Shown: positions 1 to 10,330, counted from the stretch's first letter. The stretch: DNA of 64,000 bases from Aradus depressus (GCA_963662175.1 OY759219.1:26640908-26704907); one strand, 5' to 3'. Program-made: numbers and translations. Notes: generated by a model not told the origin, from the letters alone.

Positions 1-173
1 AAAAAAAAAAATCGTATAAAGATAGAAAAATAAAGAAAAGTATGAGAAAAAACACCAGACATAATACATCAGACGCATAGCTCTTAAACAGAATAATTAA
101 GAACTAAAAGCTTTTCTGTAATAAAATGTTTTCTTGATTAAAACAGTCGTAAAACAAAATAATGAGGTCATTA

Positions 174-363
174 CAGGACTTTCTTATACCAATCACGCTT
201 ACAGACTCTCTTTCCCCCATCTTAAAATCATTTCGTACTGGCATTACTGGGTATAAGAATGTCTATTGTCAAGATAACGCTGTACAAAGAGACAAAATGA
301 AATGATTTTGAGATGGGGAAGAGGAGAGTGATCTATAAGCGTGGTTGGAATAACAAAATCCTG
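174..363. mobile_element. MITE-1, short TIR element with TA target duplication
   Basis: A 190-bp non-coding element begins CAGGACTTTCTTATACCA and ends with the inverted counterpart (27-bp imperfect TIR). TA lies directly outside each end (172-173, 364-365). TA duplication is typical of Tc1/mariner-like elements, but no transposase is present, so superfamily is an inference. Related copies lie at 25515-25761, 50300-50540 and 59732-59922. Confidence 0.7.
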
Positions 364-458
364 TAGTGGCCACGTCACAGACTTTTCTTAATTTTTATAA
401 TTTTTGGAATTATTAGGGGTTATTTGTACATTCTTCCAGTGTTATGCCCGATACCAAA

Positions 459-1070
459 GTATTTGTTAACTCGTGGCTGAAAAAATATTTTTTTTATAAT
501 ATTTCGATAGCAATACAGAAAGTACTCCCATATTATATATATTTTGTGAGATAGACAATATTTTTTTTAAACATACGTTTTTTCTTTACTTTTTAAAATA
601 ATTTCACTATAACAAAAATTAATTCACTTTAAAATGATTAGTTTTAACATTAACTTTGCAAGCCTCAAAATACATTCTTGTTTACGATAAACACCTCGTG
701 TGCCTGTAACTGACTTTAACTCCTCCCAATCCTTTGTAAGAAGTACATTTTTTCACTGTGATAAATAGTACATTTCATGTTCTTTATCACAGTGGAAAAA
801 TGTACTTCTTACAAATGATTGGGAGGAGTTGTGACAGTTACAGATGCACACTTGGTGTTTATCGTAAACAAGAATGTATCTTGAGGCTTGCAAAGTTAAA
901 GTTGAAACTAATCATTTTAAAGTGAATTAATTTTTGTTATAGTGAAATTATTTTAAAAAGTAAAGAAAAAACGTATGTTTTAAAAAAATATTGTCTATTT
1001 CACTAAATATATATAATATGGGAGTACTTTCGGTATTGCTACCATCTTCAGCCACGACTTAACAAATACT
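459..1070. mobile_element. 612-bp fold-back element with hammerhead-like core (family P)
   Basis: Two arms of about 300 bp are inverted around a short loop near 760-785. Both outer ends read AGTATTTGTTAA. The right arm carries the intact ribozyme-like motif at 1018-1055; in the left arm the same place is disrupted by an AT-rich insertion. Single arms recur at 31575-31735, 32538-32892, 34077-34132, 46510-46695 and 60661-60742. Paired terminal repeats in inverted orientation that contain hammerheads are known from Penelope-like elements; assignment here is inference because no coding region remains. Confidence 0.7.
1018..1055 (-). ncRNA. Hammerhead-ribozyme-like motif, family P
   Basis: Read on the minus strand: stem I strand GUGG (1055-1052), core CUGAAGA (1051-1045), one extra U, stem II GGUA/UACC closed by a GCAA tetraloop, GAA (1031-1029), self-complementary AGUACU (1028-1023) as stem III, C at the expected cleavage position (1022), then CCAU (1021-1018) pairing with the stem I strand. 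The core fits the CUGANGA...GAA rule. The unpaired U after the core departs from the textbook form. Activity is not shown. Confidence 0.5.
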
Positions 1071-1364
1071 TAGTTGGTTCGGGTGCTGAATTTTATCGAT
1101 TGGGCCAACCAACCCAAAACAGAAGGCTAAAACCTCGCCTTTACCAGGACACTTTATACTCAACTATTTATCATTATTATTTTTTTTTTTTTGCTGTGTA
1201 GAGAAATAAAGATTGTTTTTTTTTTGTTTTTTTAATAATTTTTGTTATTCCATTGACAAAAGGAAAATTTAGTACATTATTTAAATATCCAATGAGGCTA
1301 ATAAAATATAAATCATATATTTGTTTATTATTCCAATAAAAATAAACAGATTTGAATCAACTCA

Positions 1365-1910
1365 ATGTACTTCCCCAGAACGAATTAATCAAATAGGTAC
1401 GTCTTCACTCTCCCATCAAAGTCAATCGACCGTTTGGCTTAAAATTCAATAATTGACTCAAGTAGAGGCTTTTGAATCCACATAATAAATATTGTATCGA
1501 TACATTCATTACATCGACAGTTATGTATTTGAGTTGAGGCCACCTTCTCTGGATTTTACGTTAAAGTAATAGGTGTCATTATGGGGTTTCGAATTCAAAT
1601 ATTAAATTTCATATCGATACATTTGTTACATCGGCAGTTATTGGGATTATTGAGTTGAGCCCTCTCATTTGGCTGATTCCGTCGAAAATTAGTAGATGTC
1701 CTTATAGGGCTTTCAATATACATATGATATTTCGTGTCAATACATTCATTTTATCGGGAGTTATCGTGTTCACAAACACAAAAACATACACAGTTTTTTT
1801 TTTTTTCATTTTTGTAATCAGGGGTCAGAAAACATGAAATTCCGTTGAAAACTCATCGGATTTCTGACGGATTACATAACTTCCACTAAACTTTATATAG
1901 CTGGGGAATT
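1365..1910 (-). repeat. Family G modular repeat, near full length
   Basis: The tail end (GTACTTCCCCAGAACGAATT) is at the left and the head (a palindromic CTATACTTCGTATAG-type stem next to GGGGAA) at the right. Between them are reversed modules with the signature GATACATTCATTACATCG. No coding capacity is visible. Other copies in this window share the same two ends and modules. Confidence 0.75.
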
Positions 1911-1926
1911 AAATATATTAAGAAAG

Positions 1927-2225
1927 AGGGTGCCGGTGGCTCAGTGGTATGCGTGCTTGTCTTCTGAGCTCAAGAACGTGGGTTCGAAACCCGACCGAGG
2001 CCCTTAGTTTATTTTATCTGGGAGGTAAAATAAACTTAAGCACGCCGCCCTTCGGATGGGACGTTAAGCGATGGTCCCGAGCCTGTACAATGTAAGGTAC
2101 TCGTTAAAGACTCCTACCCTAGGTGAATAAAAATTTAGGATAGGCAAAATTTAGGACTCCCACAGTAGAGTCGGGCTCATGACCTCGTAGTTAAAACCCG
2201 GGCATGAGTCATAAAACCTAACTTA
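1927..2225 (+). mobile_element. SINE-A copy, tRNA-like head
   Basis: The head has a pol III A box (GGCTCAGTGGTATGCG) and B box (GGGTTCGAAACCC). The body (CGGATGGGACGTTAAGCG) and 3' tail CATAAAACCTAACTTAACC are family-typical. Middle part deleted. Fuller copies are at 29052-29398 and 60959-61305. Confidence 0.85.
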
Positions 2226-2362
2226 ACCTATATTAAGAAAAAATAATATAGTTCTAATATTGTTACAAAGATGGAATTTGCCCCGGGGCATTCTAGATCA
2301 ATAATAAATACATGAAATGATCTAGTAACATAAATGGTTCTGTTCGTAACAATATGTATTTA

Positions 2363-2573
2363 TAGATGGGTTCTCTAGAGGTAGCGTGCATACTGAGCTC
2401 GTGTTCGCGGGTTCGAATCCCGGTCGAGGTCCAATGATGAGCACGCCGTTCTTTGGAAACCTGAATAGTTAAAATTTAGGACTCCCACAGTAGACTATGG
2501 CTCATGTACGCTCTGGTAGTTGGCGATATGACCTCAAAGTTAAAGTCCGGGCATGAGTCACATTAATTAACTG
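2363..2573 (+). mobile_element. SINE-A copy, degenerate
   Basis: A decayed tRNA-like head with an intact B box (GGGTTCGAATCCC) is followed by body fragments ending GGGCATGAGTCA. Internal deletions remove about a third of the element. Confidence 0.65.
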
Positions 2574-2912
2574 AATGAAGTTCTGTTGATCCGAATTGTT
2601 TTCTGTTTATAGAGAAAATTAATGAGTGAGTCCAGACTGGAACTTTCTCCAAGCTAACAGATGAACATGGGTTCGACCTTTGGAAGTTTCGAAACTCTGA
2701 TCTATGATATGTTCTCGACGGACTCGCGACACCATGTTTACACTGACTAATGGTGATTCTCAGTCATTCCAGTCACTATAAATTCATAAAGCAACTCTCT
2801 CATACGAAAAGTTTATAGAAGGCTTGTTGTTTACGAAAGATTTCAGGACATTTTCTAAGTGTATGACTACAGTAATGAATAGGTCAATACGGAATATAAT
2901 TTATATTTATCC
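2574..2912. other. Unassigned stretch
   Basis: No coding frame, tandem structure or recognised repeat seen. Confidence 0.4.
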
Positions 2913-3000
2913 AGGGCCGGCCCTACCATAGGGCGAACGGAGCAAGTACCAGGGGGCGCCTCGTAAAGAAAAATAAAGGAAAATAATATTTTTTCCGCTT
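2913..3000 (+). mobile_element. Possible hAT-like terminus fragment
   Basis: The start CAGGGCCGGCCCTACCATAG resembles the ends of many hAT-type elements. No matching opposite end was found in the window, so this is an isolated fragment. Confidence 0.35.
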
Positions 3001-3074
3001 TTAGATATTTTGATTCCAAAGGTGTGGCTAGTATGGTATGTGAATGACCTTATCTGTTTTTATAAGCATTGTTA

Positions 3075-3700
3075 GGGGTGTAGCCAGGATTTTGAGCAGG
3101 GGGGGGGGGCGCAAAGTTAGGCTACGAGGGTGGGGGGTAATAGACTCGCGGAGACATAGCCCTCAGTTTCCGTGGTTAGCGTTCCAGATTTTTTGTTATT
3201 AATTTGGGAAACTCGGACCTCTAAGAGCTCCCCCTGAGGTAACCACTGACTGTAATACTTAAGTTGACTTTACATGAGCGCAGCAGCAGCAAATGCACGC
3301 TGTGGTTTCTGTGCTTTTAGAATTAAATTACTCACAGCCAATAGCGTCCATTTGCTGCTGCTGCGCTTTGCATTTTTAGTGCGCATGGAAAATCAGCTTC
3401 AAGAGTATAAAGTATAACATAAATGAAGATTTTGAGCGAGGAAATGAAATGATCGAATTCATATATATTTAAATAAATGTAATATGTCTTGTTTTGTACA
3501 TGTACATTTACGTAACAGCTGATTGCTGATTTAGGAATCAGACGCACTGGAAATTTGAAGATCCTATTGGTAACTTGTAAGCAATCCATTTATAATAAAA
3601 ATTATTTTTCAGTTTATTTAATTTTTATCTTGGTTTTTGATCTGGCCAAGGGGGGGGGCACGCGCCCCCTCCTGCCCCCCCCCCCTGGCTACGCCCCTGA
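3075..3700. mobile_element. 626-bp TIR element flanked by a 9-bp direct repeat
   Basis: Left end GGGGTGTAGCCAGG matches the right end CCTGGCTACGCCCC in inverted orientation, both followed internally by long G or C runs. GCATTGTTA occurs directly outside both ends (3066-3074 and 3701-3709). Inside is a perfect 18-bp inverted pair (3278-3295 and 3349-3366) rich in CAG. If the terminal TTA/TGA belongs to the element, the duplication shrinks to 6 bp, so superfamily is left open. No transposase. Confidence 0.65.
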
Positions 3701-3895
3701 GCATTGTTACATTAATTAATGAACATAATAAGTACCAGTACCAAAGTTGATTATGCTTATTGATCTCATCAATGAATGTTGACTAAATTTTGTTTTATTA
3801 GTTAGAAAAATAATACAAATGAATGATCTCTTTATAAAAGTAATTTTTATGATAAATAAATGTACCTTAATTCCTACATATTTTGTTTGTCATTC

Positions 3896-4318
3896 TACAT
3901 AAACTGTACTAGTATAGCTACTGAGAAGAGTACTGTGCCAACGAGCATGACTGTTTTCAATCGAGAAATTAGACAGATACTTAAGATGTTGTCGAGACCT
4001 TCCAAGTTGCATTCTTGCACGCACAACTGGTATATATAAGGGGCAAGCAAGGGGGGTGCCATAATTGGATCTTGCTCCATCATAAAACTTGCGTCGGCAC
4101 TGTATTTATCCAATGCAGGATATAAAGTTTCAATAGATTTATCATAATTTATCTCAAAAATATATTTGTAATTATTTTCGACACGGATCTCTACCTAAAC
4201 CATTCGTCCAATGTACAAATTTACAATACTTGCTACTCGCCTACCTATTTTCACATTAGCTTCATACATATTCAACGAAATGTATTCTGAAAAAGGCACT
4301 TTATATTCATGGGAGGTT
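3896..4318 (-). pseudogene. Unrecognised coding remnant with one in-frame stop
   Basis: The frame stays open for about 140 codons except for one TAG near 4197. It ends in a hydrophobic segment (MLVGTVLFSVAILVQFM) just before the stop, suggesting a C-terminal membrane anchor. The part before the anchor has ordinary soluble-protein composition (for example DPIMAPPLLAPYIYQLC). The TAG sits in a GTTTAG sequence that could instead be a splice acceptor, making this the last exon of a host gene. I do not recognise the family. It could be a decayed host gene, a transposon ORF or chance. Confidence 0.3.
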
Positions 4319-4479
4319 TAAGCGATGTTACTTCCTAGTAGACCCTTCTTGTGATCCCAGTAGCTATGGAGACAACTTCCCGCTCCACGTTAAGGAACTG
4401 TGAAGGACTTCGAAGGTTGGTCAAATGACAGCTTCACTCAATAACTTTATATCCTGAACGTCTAATAAAAAGTTGTTTT

Positions 4480-4725
4480 AATCTTCTCCAGCTATTCGCA
4501 TATAGTGGAAGTTAGTTAATCTTCTCCAGCTATTTGAATATAGAGGAAGTTAGTTAACCTTCTCCAGCTATTCGAATATAGAGGAAGTTAGTTAACCTTC
4601 TCCAGCTATTCGAGTATAGAGGAAGTTAGTTAACCTTCTCCAGCTATTCGAATATAGAGGACGTTAGTTAACCTTTTTCAGCTATTTGAATATAGAGGAA
4701 GTTAGTTATCCTTCTCCAGCGGTGA
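4480..4725. repeat. 38-bp minisatellite, about six units
   Basis: TCTCCAGCTATTCGAATATA recurs at 4485, 4523, 4561, 4599 and 4637, with weaker units after. The unit resembles the palindromic head of family G (CCAGCTATACGAAGTATAGG), so it probably arose by tandem amplification of that end. Confidence 0.85.
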
Positions 4726-4974
4726 TGTACCTGACGGATGTGAGATCCCATAGTCGTTGGGGTTAGTGTGTTGGAGAGGCGCAGTCTAGGTTGAAGGTGT
4801 TCCTTCATGAAGCGTACGAATTCGGATTTAGCAGATTTTTTCGTTTGCGTAGATTGTGTCGAGGTATTTGATGATGACGTCCGCATTTCGCTGCTGCATA
4901 GAATTGTCAATTTCTTCTTTTGTCAATAGTTTCTGTGTCAGAGCGCTCATTCATCTAATGGTCAAAACATTTTC

Positions 4975-5060
4975 AGGGTACCTTGAAACGTAAAAATCTG
5001 TTGAAAACTCGATCTCGGATTTTCTTATGATTACAATACATTCTTATACTATAAGAAAGT
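4975..5060 (-). repeat. Family H repeat end
   Basis: Contains the signature AAAACTCGATCTCGGATTTT followed by ATTACAATAC and a TATACTATA stem. Same family at 12476-12720, 48150-48245 and 54425-54500. Rough alignment by eye to the head of family G suggests common origin. Confidence 0.6.
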
Positions 5061-5520
5061 TAAAATGGGCAGTTCTAAACGAAATACATATTTCTTCAGG
5101 TTGGGATCCGTATAGGTTTTGTGACCGATTACTTCCGCCATTATACCACGTATACTACAGCTGGTGAAATAAAATTTAAAAATACTTCCTTACAAGATAT
5201 TTATAAGAAGTAAAGATATTGTCAGTGTCACTTAAGTCGAAACTTATTTAAAAGGAAACTTAAACAAAATGGTTAGATCCTAGTCTCAACCCCAAATCCT
5301 CTTATAGTTTACGGGCTTATCCGCTTATTATTTTATAGACCCAAACAGGGAGCATATGTTTAGTATAATCGTGTAGTAATCCAGGATTTGAATCTCAAAC
5401 ATAAAATTTAATGCGGCTTGACAAACCTGTTTAAAAATAAAAAAACATTACTCAAACCATTAAAACTTTATTTTTGTGTTGCAAAATACCTTTTTATATT
5501 TCGAAATAAATATGCCATTG
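5061..5520. other. AT-rich stretch with degraded repeat traces
   Basis: A weak family G/H-like end may lie near 5100-5175 (GATTACTTCCGCCATTAT). Nothing else is recognised. Confidence 0.3.
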
Positions 5521-5521
5521 C

Positions 5522-6710
5522 AATGTAGACAACGTTGCGTCTACTCAAGAACAAAAGCAGTATTGCTCGGCGGCCTTTCTCGACGTCGAACAAGCGTTTG
5601 ACAGAGTTTGGCACCCTTAATGTGGAAGCTCAAAGCAGTATTTCCCTCCATATTTTTCCTAATTCTAAAATCTTACCTTTCTGAAAGATACTTTTGTGTA
5701 AGCCAGGGTTTTGCTATTTCTCCCTTATGCCCACAAAATGCTGGCGTACCACAAGTTAGTATTCTGGATCCTATCCTCTACACAATATACACAGCTGATA
5801 TCCCCACCCATCCATCAACACAACTCCACATCTTTGCAGATGATACTGCTATCCTCTCTCCTCATCCCGATACAGTCCTATCATCCAGACACCTCCACAA
5901 GTTAGTATTCTGGATCCTATCCTCTACAATATACACAGCTGATATCCCCACCCATCCATCAACACAACTCCCACACCTTTGCAGATGATACTGCTATCCT
6001 CTCTCCTCATCCCGATACAGTTCTATCATCCAGACACCTCCAAGAACACCTGAGTGACGAAGGTGCACGACAAGAAGTCAGTTCACATCGTCTTCACCCT
6101 TCGTCGAAAATATACCTGCCCTGCCCTCCAGTGTACCTTGACAACAATCCCATCCCTTTAAAAAACGAAGTCCGCTATCTAGGCCTCATAATCGACAAAC
6201 GATTAACTTGGAATCCTCACACGAGACTAAAAAGACAAGAAATGAACAGACGATATAAACTGTTACTAAGACTACTAAACAAAAGATCCAAATTAACTTT
6301 GAAAACAAAACGACTTATATACAACGCAGTATTGAAACCTATGTGGACTTACGGACTTGAACTCTGGGGTTCTGCCAAGGTTTCCAATCTCCAGCGCATC
6401 CAATCCTTTCAATCCAAAATCCTTCTTACAATAGCCAATGCTTCTTACTACGTCTTCAACAAAACTCTTCACACACACCTTAACGTACCTTATGTCACCG
6501 AAGTTGCTAAATCCAAGTTTCTAAAATTATTTTCCTCCTTCAGTTCCCACAATAATTCTCTAGTCCGTGCCCTCCATTCTGCCACACTTCCCCAACGATG
6601 TCAATGGACTAGAGACCTTCTTAGCAGCAGCAGTGCAGTGATTAGTTACAAATGAGAGTGACTAAAGAGTGTCACCACTGGGTGATCTTAGAATAGCTTC
6701 GGGCTTCCCT
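5522..6710 (+). pseudogene. Jockey-clade LINE reverse transcriptase remnant
   Basis: RT motifs are legible in shifted frames: AAFLDVEQAFDRVWH (near 5560-5610), AGVPQVSILDPILYTIY (5740-5800), FADDTAIL (5833-5860), then the thumb/C-terminal part NEVRYLGLIIDKRLTW and LKPMWTYGLELWG to the stop at 6655. At least one frameshift lies near 5612, and a 146-bp segment carrying the FADD box is tandemly duplicated. It is non-functional. A 3' untranslated segment continues past 6655 and matches that of the copy at 15700-16340. Confidence 0.85.
5751..6042 (+). repeat. 146-bp tandem duplication inside the LINE
   Basis: The segment beginning ACAAGTTAGTATTCTGGATC at 5751 starts again at 5897 and runs on nearly identically, duplicating the RT catalytic box. 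Confidence 0.9.
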
Positions 6711-6954
6711 CCTAATGGGATTGAATCATTAATCGACCTTCCTTAATCTATTGTGTCGTAGCAAGAAGGGTTGAATAATTTAAATGCCCCAGAGGAAGTT
6801 CCAATGGCCGATGAAAGCGAACATACCGTAAAACCTTCCCAAGGCCTTCCTTAGGATTAGTTGGTGGTTTTCCGAAACCTAATTCCGAGGTCAAAAACCT
6901 AATTAATCAATAATTGATTCATTGAGCCCAGAATGCCATTTTTTTTCTTAAGAA
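6711..6954. other. Possible LINE 3' region, otherwise unassigned
   Basis: Follows the Jockey remnant with no poly(A) end visible. No coding frame is supported. Confidence 0.3.
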
Positions 6955-7200
6955 ACGACCAAAACTTCGCTTGTAATTTATTAAGATAACTTTTACATCT
7001 CCAAACGAGCTAAAACTCAATAGTTAACTTACTTAGTGGCTCCTGAATCTTCATATAACATTTTGTGTCGATATATTCAATACATCGGCAGTTATTAGGA
7101 TATTTAACTCGAGCCCCGCGGAAAATTAATAGGTATCGTTCTTGTATGGCCTTTGAATTTGCATATGAAATTTTATGTCAACAATGGCAGCAATTAATAT
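6955..7200 (-). repeat. Family G partial copy
   Basis: Reversed module signatures (TTCAATACATCGGCAGTTAT, then TTAATAGGTATCG) precede and overlap the left arm of the large inverted repeat. Confidence 0.65.
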
Positions 7201-7635
7201 ACTGACAATGGCTAGGGGCGTTAGTCAGGAGAGAGGGTCTTCATAAAATGCCTTAAACATTAAAAAATAACAATATTAAGTATAAAATTAAATAAATAAT
7301 GAGACAGATAAGCAGTAAATAGAAATAACAATAACAATTGTAATAAAATGGAGCAATAAACAAGAAACAATATAATCAAAAAATGTCATTAACATTCAGG
7401 AGAAAGAAAGAACAACATGGATGTAACTGTAAAAGGCTTTTTTAACAAATTATTTAATAATTAAATTGTTCGATGTAATAAATGTATCGACATAAAATTT
7501 CACATTTAATGTCAAAACCTGTTAATTTTCAACAAATCGACCAAAGGGAAGGAGGTTTCAGGGAAGGGGGCTCAACCCTTAACTTAAACCGTAATAACTG
7601 CCGATGTAATGAATTTATCGACATAAAATTTATTA
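7115..7635 (+). repeat. Left arm of a 3.2-kb inverted repeat
   Basis: This ~515-bp arm matches 9820-10330 in inverted orientation, including a ~280-bp unique core (TACTGACAATGGCTAGGGGC through CATGGATGTAACTGTAAAAG) and flanking family G modules. Arms are separated by ~2.2 kb. Confidence 0.8.
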
Positions 7636-7639
7636 TGAG

Positions 7640-8640
7640 GGATTTAAGGGAGGATTTATTAATTCAAAGCCATATAAGGACGGCACCTATCAATTTTCAG
7701 CGGAATCAGACAAAGGGGAGAGTGGAATTAGAGGGGGGATCAACACAAAAAACTCAGTATCTGGCGATGTAAAGCATGCATTGATATGAAATTTTATATT
7801 TAAATTCAAATCCCCATAAAGGTACCCATACACGAAACAATTGATCGTCAGATGAATCTGACGTTCGATGAATTGTTTAATGTATGTCGTCATCGGGTTC
7901 GATTGATTGGTCTTCAGATCTATTTTTGATCTGAAGAAATTTTCATGCAATCATCGCACAGATTAATTGCTTGTACAATTTATTGTATGGTGTATGTGGT
8001 TATCGTGGCGATAATCAAGGAGGTTATAATAAGTTTATCTATACCTAATAATAACCTTTTAAGCACAAAAGTGAAGTGGAAAAGATTAGGTATTTTAATT
8101 TTCCTGTTTTTATAATTTTCCTTTATTAAATTGTGATATGTGTACCTGGTCTAGAGATAATTTAGAACATTTTATAAATCTGATGTGCGAAAATTGTTTA
8201 CTTTTTAATTAACCACCCTATTGTCCAAACTACTCTGGGTTTTTTTCGCGTTTAATTTAATTACACAAGAAATCAGCCTCAGATAAAAATAAAAGATCGT
8301 CCTGCTCTATTGCGTCGACTGAGATATATCGAACTGTGTGTGCGCTCCTAATATCGTCAAATCAATCTGAAGATAAATCTGACGATACATTTGCTTCGTG
8401 TATGGGTACCTTTAGAATGGCATCTATTAATTTTCCACAAAATTTCTAGGGAAGAGGGGAACCAGAGGAGGGGAACACTATTCAAATACTCTAATAACTG
8501 CGGATATAATGAACTTATCGACGTAAAATTTAGTATGTGTCGGTCGATTGACTTTTGAGGTATGAAAACATAATTGGTGAATTCGTGGTGGGGAAGTACA
8601 TAGCCGGTGATCCATGGATGACTTCTGTTACTGCGTCCTA
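7640..8640 (+). repeat. Family G copy interrupted by a TIR element
   Basis: Module sequence (GCACCTATCAATTTTCAGCG) runs up to 7818, resumes at 8413 (GGCATCTATTAATTTTCC), and finishes with the tail GGTGGGGAAGTACATAGCCG near 8590-8620. Confidence 0.75.
7819..8412. mobile_element. 594-bp TIR element with TA duplication, nested in family G
   Basis: Ends AAGGTACCCATACACGAA and its inverted counterpart TTCGTGTATGGGTACCTT; similarity extends imperfectly inward (ATCGTCAGAT). TA sits outside both ends. Removal restores an uninterrupted family G module. No open frame for a transposase. Confidence 0.75.
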
Positions 8641-8926
8641 CGTTGGACTTCTTCCTTTTGTCTCCTTGACTGAACTCCGTCTTGGCATTGGCTACACTCC
8701 CTTACTAGGTCGTTTGTTCATTTGTTCCACTTTGTTTCCAAGTGTACAAGTCATATACAATAGGGTTTTATTCATTCATTGTCATCAATTCTAATCAATT
8801 ATTCACTTCAATCCTTTGCAACGGTTGTCAAACGCAATTTTGTCGCAATGACAAGTAGGCTATTGCTTACGACGCCGATCCTTGGTCCTGCATTTGCTCA
8901 ATACCTAGATGATATATCCTAATATA
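8641..8926. other. Unassigned stretch
   Basis: A short plus-strand frame reads through here but shows no motif, and composition gives no support for coding. Confidence 0.3.
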
Positions 8927-8974
8927 CAGTAGAACCTCTATAAGTCGAACATCAAGGAAGACGCCAAAAAATTC
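8927..8974 (+). mobile_element. pogo/Tigger-like terminal fragment
   Basis: Starts CAGTAGAACCTCTATAAGTC after a TA and matches, in inverted orientation, the element end at 25020-25068. CAGTAGA-type ends with TA are typical of pogo/Tigger elements. Confidence 0.65.
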
Positions 8975-9335
8975 TTACTGCTTAACGCCTTTATCCACTC
9001 ATATTTTCAACTACTCCTTCAAGAGTTTGATCTTGGTTTCTGTAGAAATCCCATTCTCTGGTATAATGGTGGTCTGTTGGGTCTTAACTTGGAGCAGTAT
9101 CTTCTTAGTGCTTCCGCTGTTAACTTTTTACGGTCAGTTTAAAGGATGCAATAACGAACCTTCCCCAAATAGTCCTCAACCAAGTTAGAATTTAATTGAA
9201 TGGGCAAGCTCGACGTTTTTCATTTTAGTGTGCTGCACCTTCTGATGGAACTATTTTGCTATTATTCTTTGCTGCACTCTGCTGCAATACGCATTTCAGT
9301 ATTACTGCACTACACGAATGTCTAGTGAGTGATCA
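8975..9335. other. Unassigned stretch after the pogo-like end
   Basis: May be interior of a pogo-like element, but I could not read a transposase from it. Confidence 0.25.
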
Positions 9336-9339
9336 TTGA

Positions 9340-9965
9340 CAATGTACTTCCCCAGAATGAAATAATCAATTAACTTTTTGCCCTCCCTCCAAAATTCATG
9401 ACTAATCATCAATAGCTGACTTAAATCCTCATACTAAATTTTATGTCGATAAATTCATTACATCGGCAGTTATTATGGTTTAAGGGTTGAGCCCCCTCCC
9501 CTAAAACCCCCTTCCCTTTGGTCGATTCGTTAAAAATTAACAGGTTTTGACTTTAAATGTGAAATTTTATGTCGATAAATTCATTACATCGGCAGTTATT
9601 ATGGTTTAAGGGTTGAGCCCCCTCCCCTAAAACCCCCTTCCCTTTGGTCGATTCGTTAAAAATTAACAGGTTTTGACTTTAAATGTGAAATTTTATATCG
9701 ATAAATTCATTACATCGGCAGTTATTACGGTTTAAGTTAAGGGTTGAGCCCCCTCCCCTAAAACCCCCTTCCCTTTGGTCGATTCGTTAAAAATTAACAG
9801 GTTTTGACTTTAAATGTGAAATTTTATGTCGATAAATTCATTACATCGGCAGTTATTACGGTTTAAGTTAAGGGTTGAGCCCCCTCCCCTAAAACCCCCT
9901 TCCCTTTGGTCGATTCGTTAAAAATTAACAGGTTTTGACTTTACATGTCGATACATTTATTACAT
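9340..9965 (-). repeat. Family G copy with four tandem modules
   Basis: Begins with the tail signature GTACTTCCCCAGAATGAA. From 9445 the module GTCGATAAATTCATTACATC recurs at 9571, 9697 and 9828 (periods 126, 126, 131). The two longer units carry a small insertion. High identity between units indicates recent local amplification. Confidence 0.85.
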
Positions 9966-10330
9966 CGAACAATTTAATTATTAAATAATTTGTTAAAAAA
10001 GCCTTTTACAGTTACATCCATGTTGTTCTTTCTTTCTCCTGAATGTTAATGACATTTTTTGATTATATTGTTTCTTGTTTATTGCTCCATTTTATTACAA
10101 TTGTTATTGTTATTTCTATTTACTGTTTATCTGTCTCATTATTTATTTAATTTTATACTTAATAGTATTACTTTTTAATGTTTAAGGAATTTTATGAAGA
10201 CCCTCTCTCCTGACAAACGCCCCTAGCCATTGTCAGTATATTAAATACTGCCGTTATTGACATGCAATTTCATATTTAAATTCAAAGGCCATATAAGAAC
10301 GATACCTATTAATTTTCGGCGAAATATTTC
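9820..10330 (-). repeat. Right arm of the 3.2-kb inverted repeat
   Basis: Inverted match to 7115-7635 (GCCCCTAGCCATTGTCAGTA at the core end). Confidence 0.8.
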
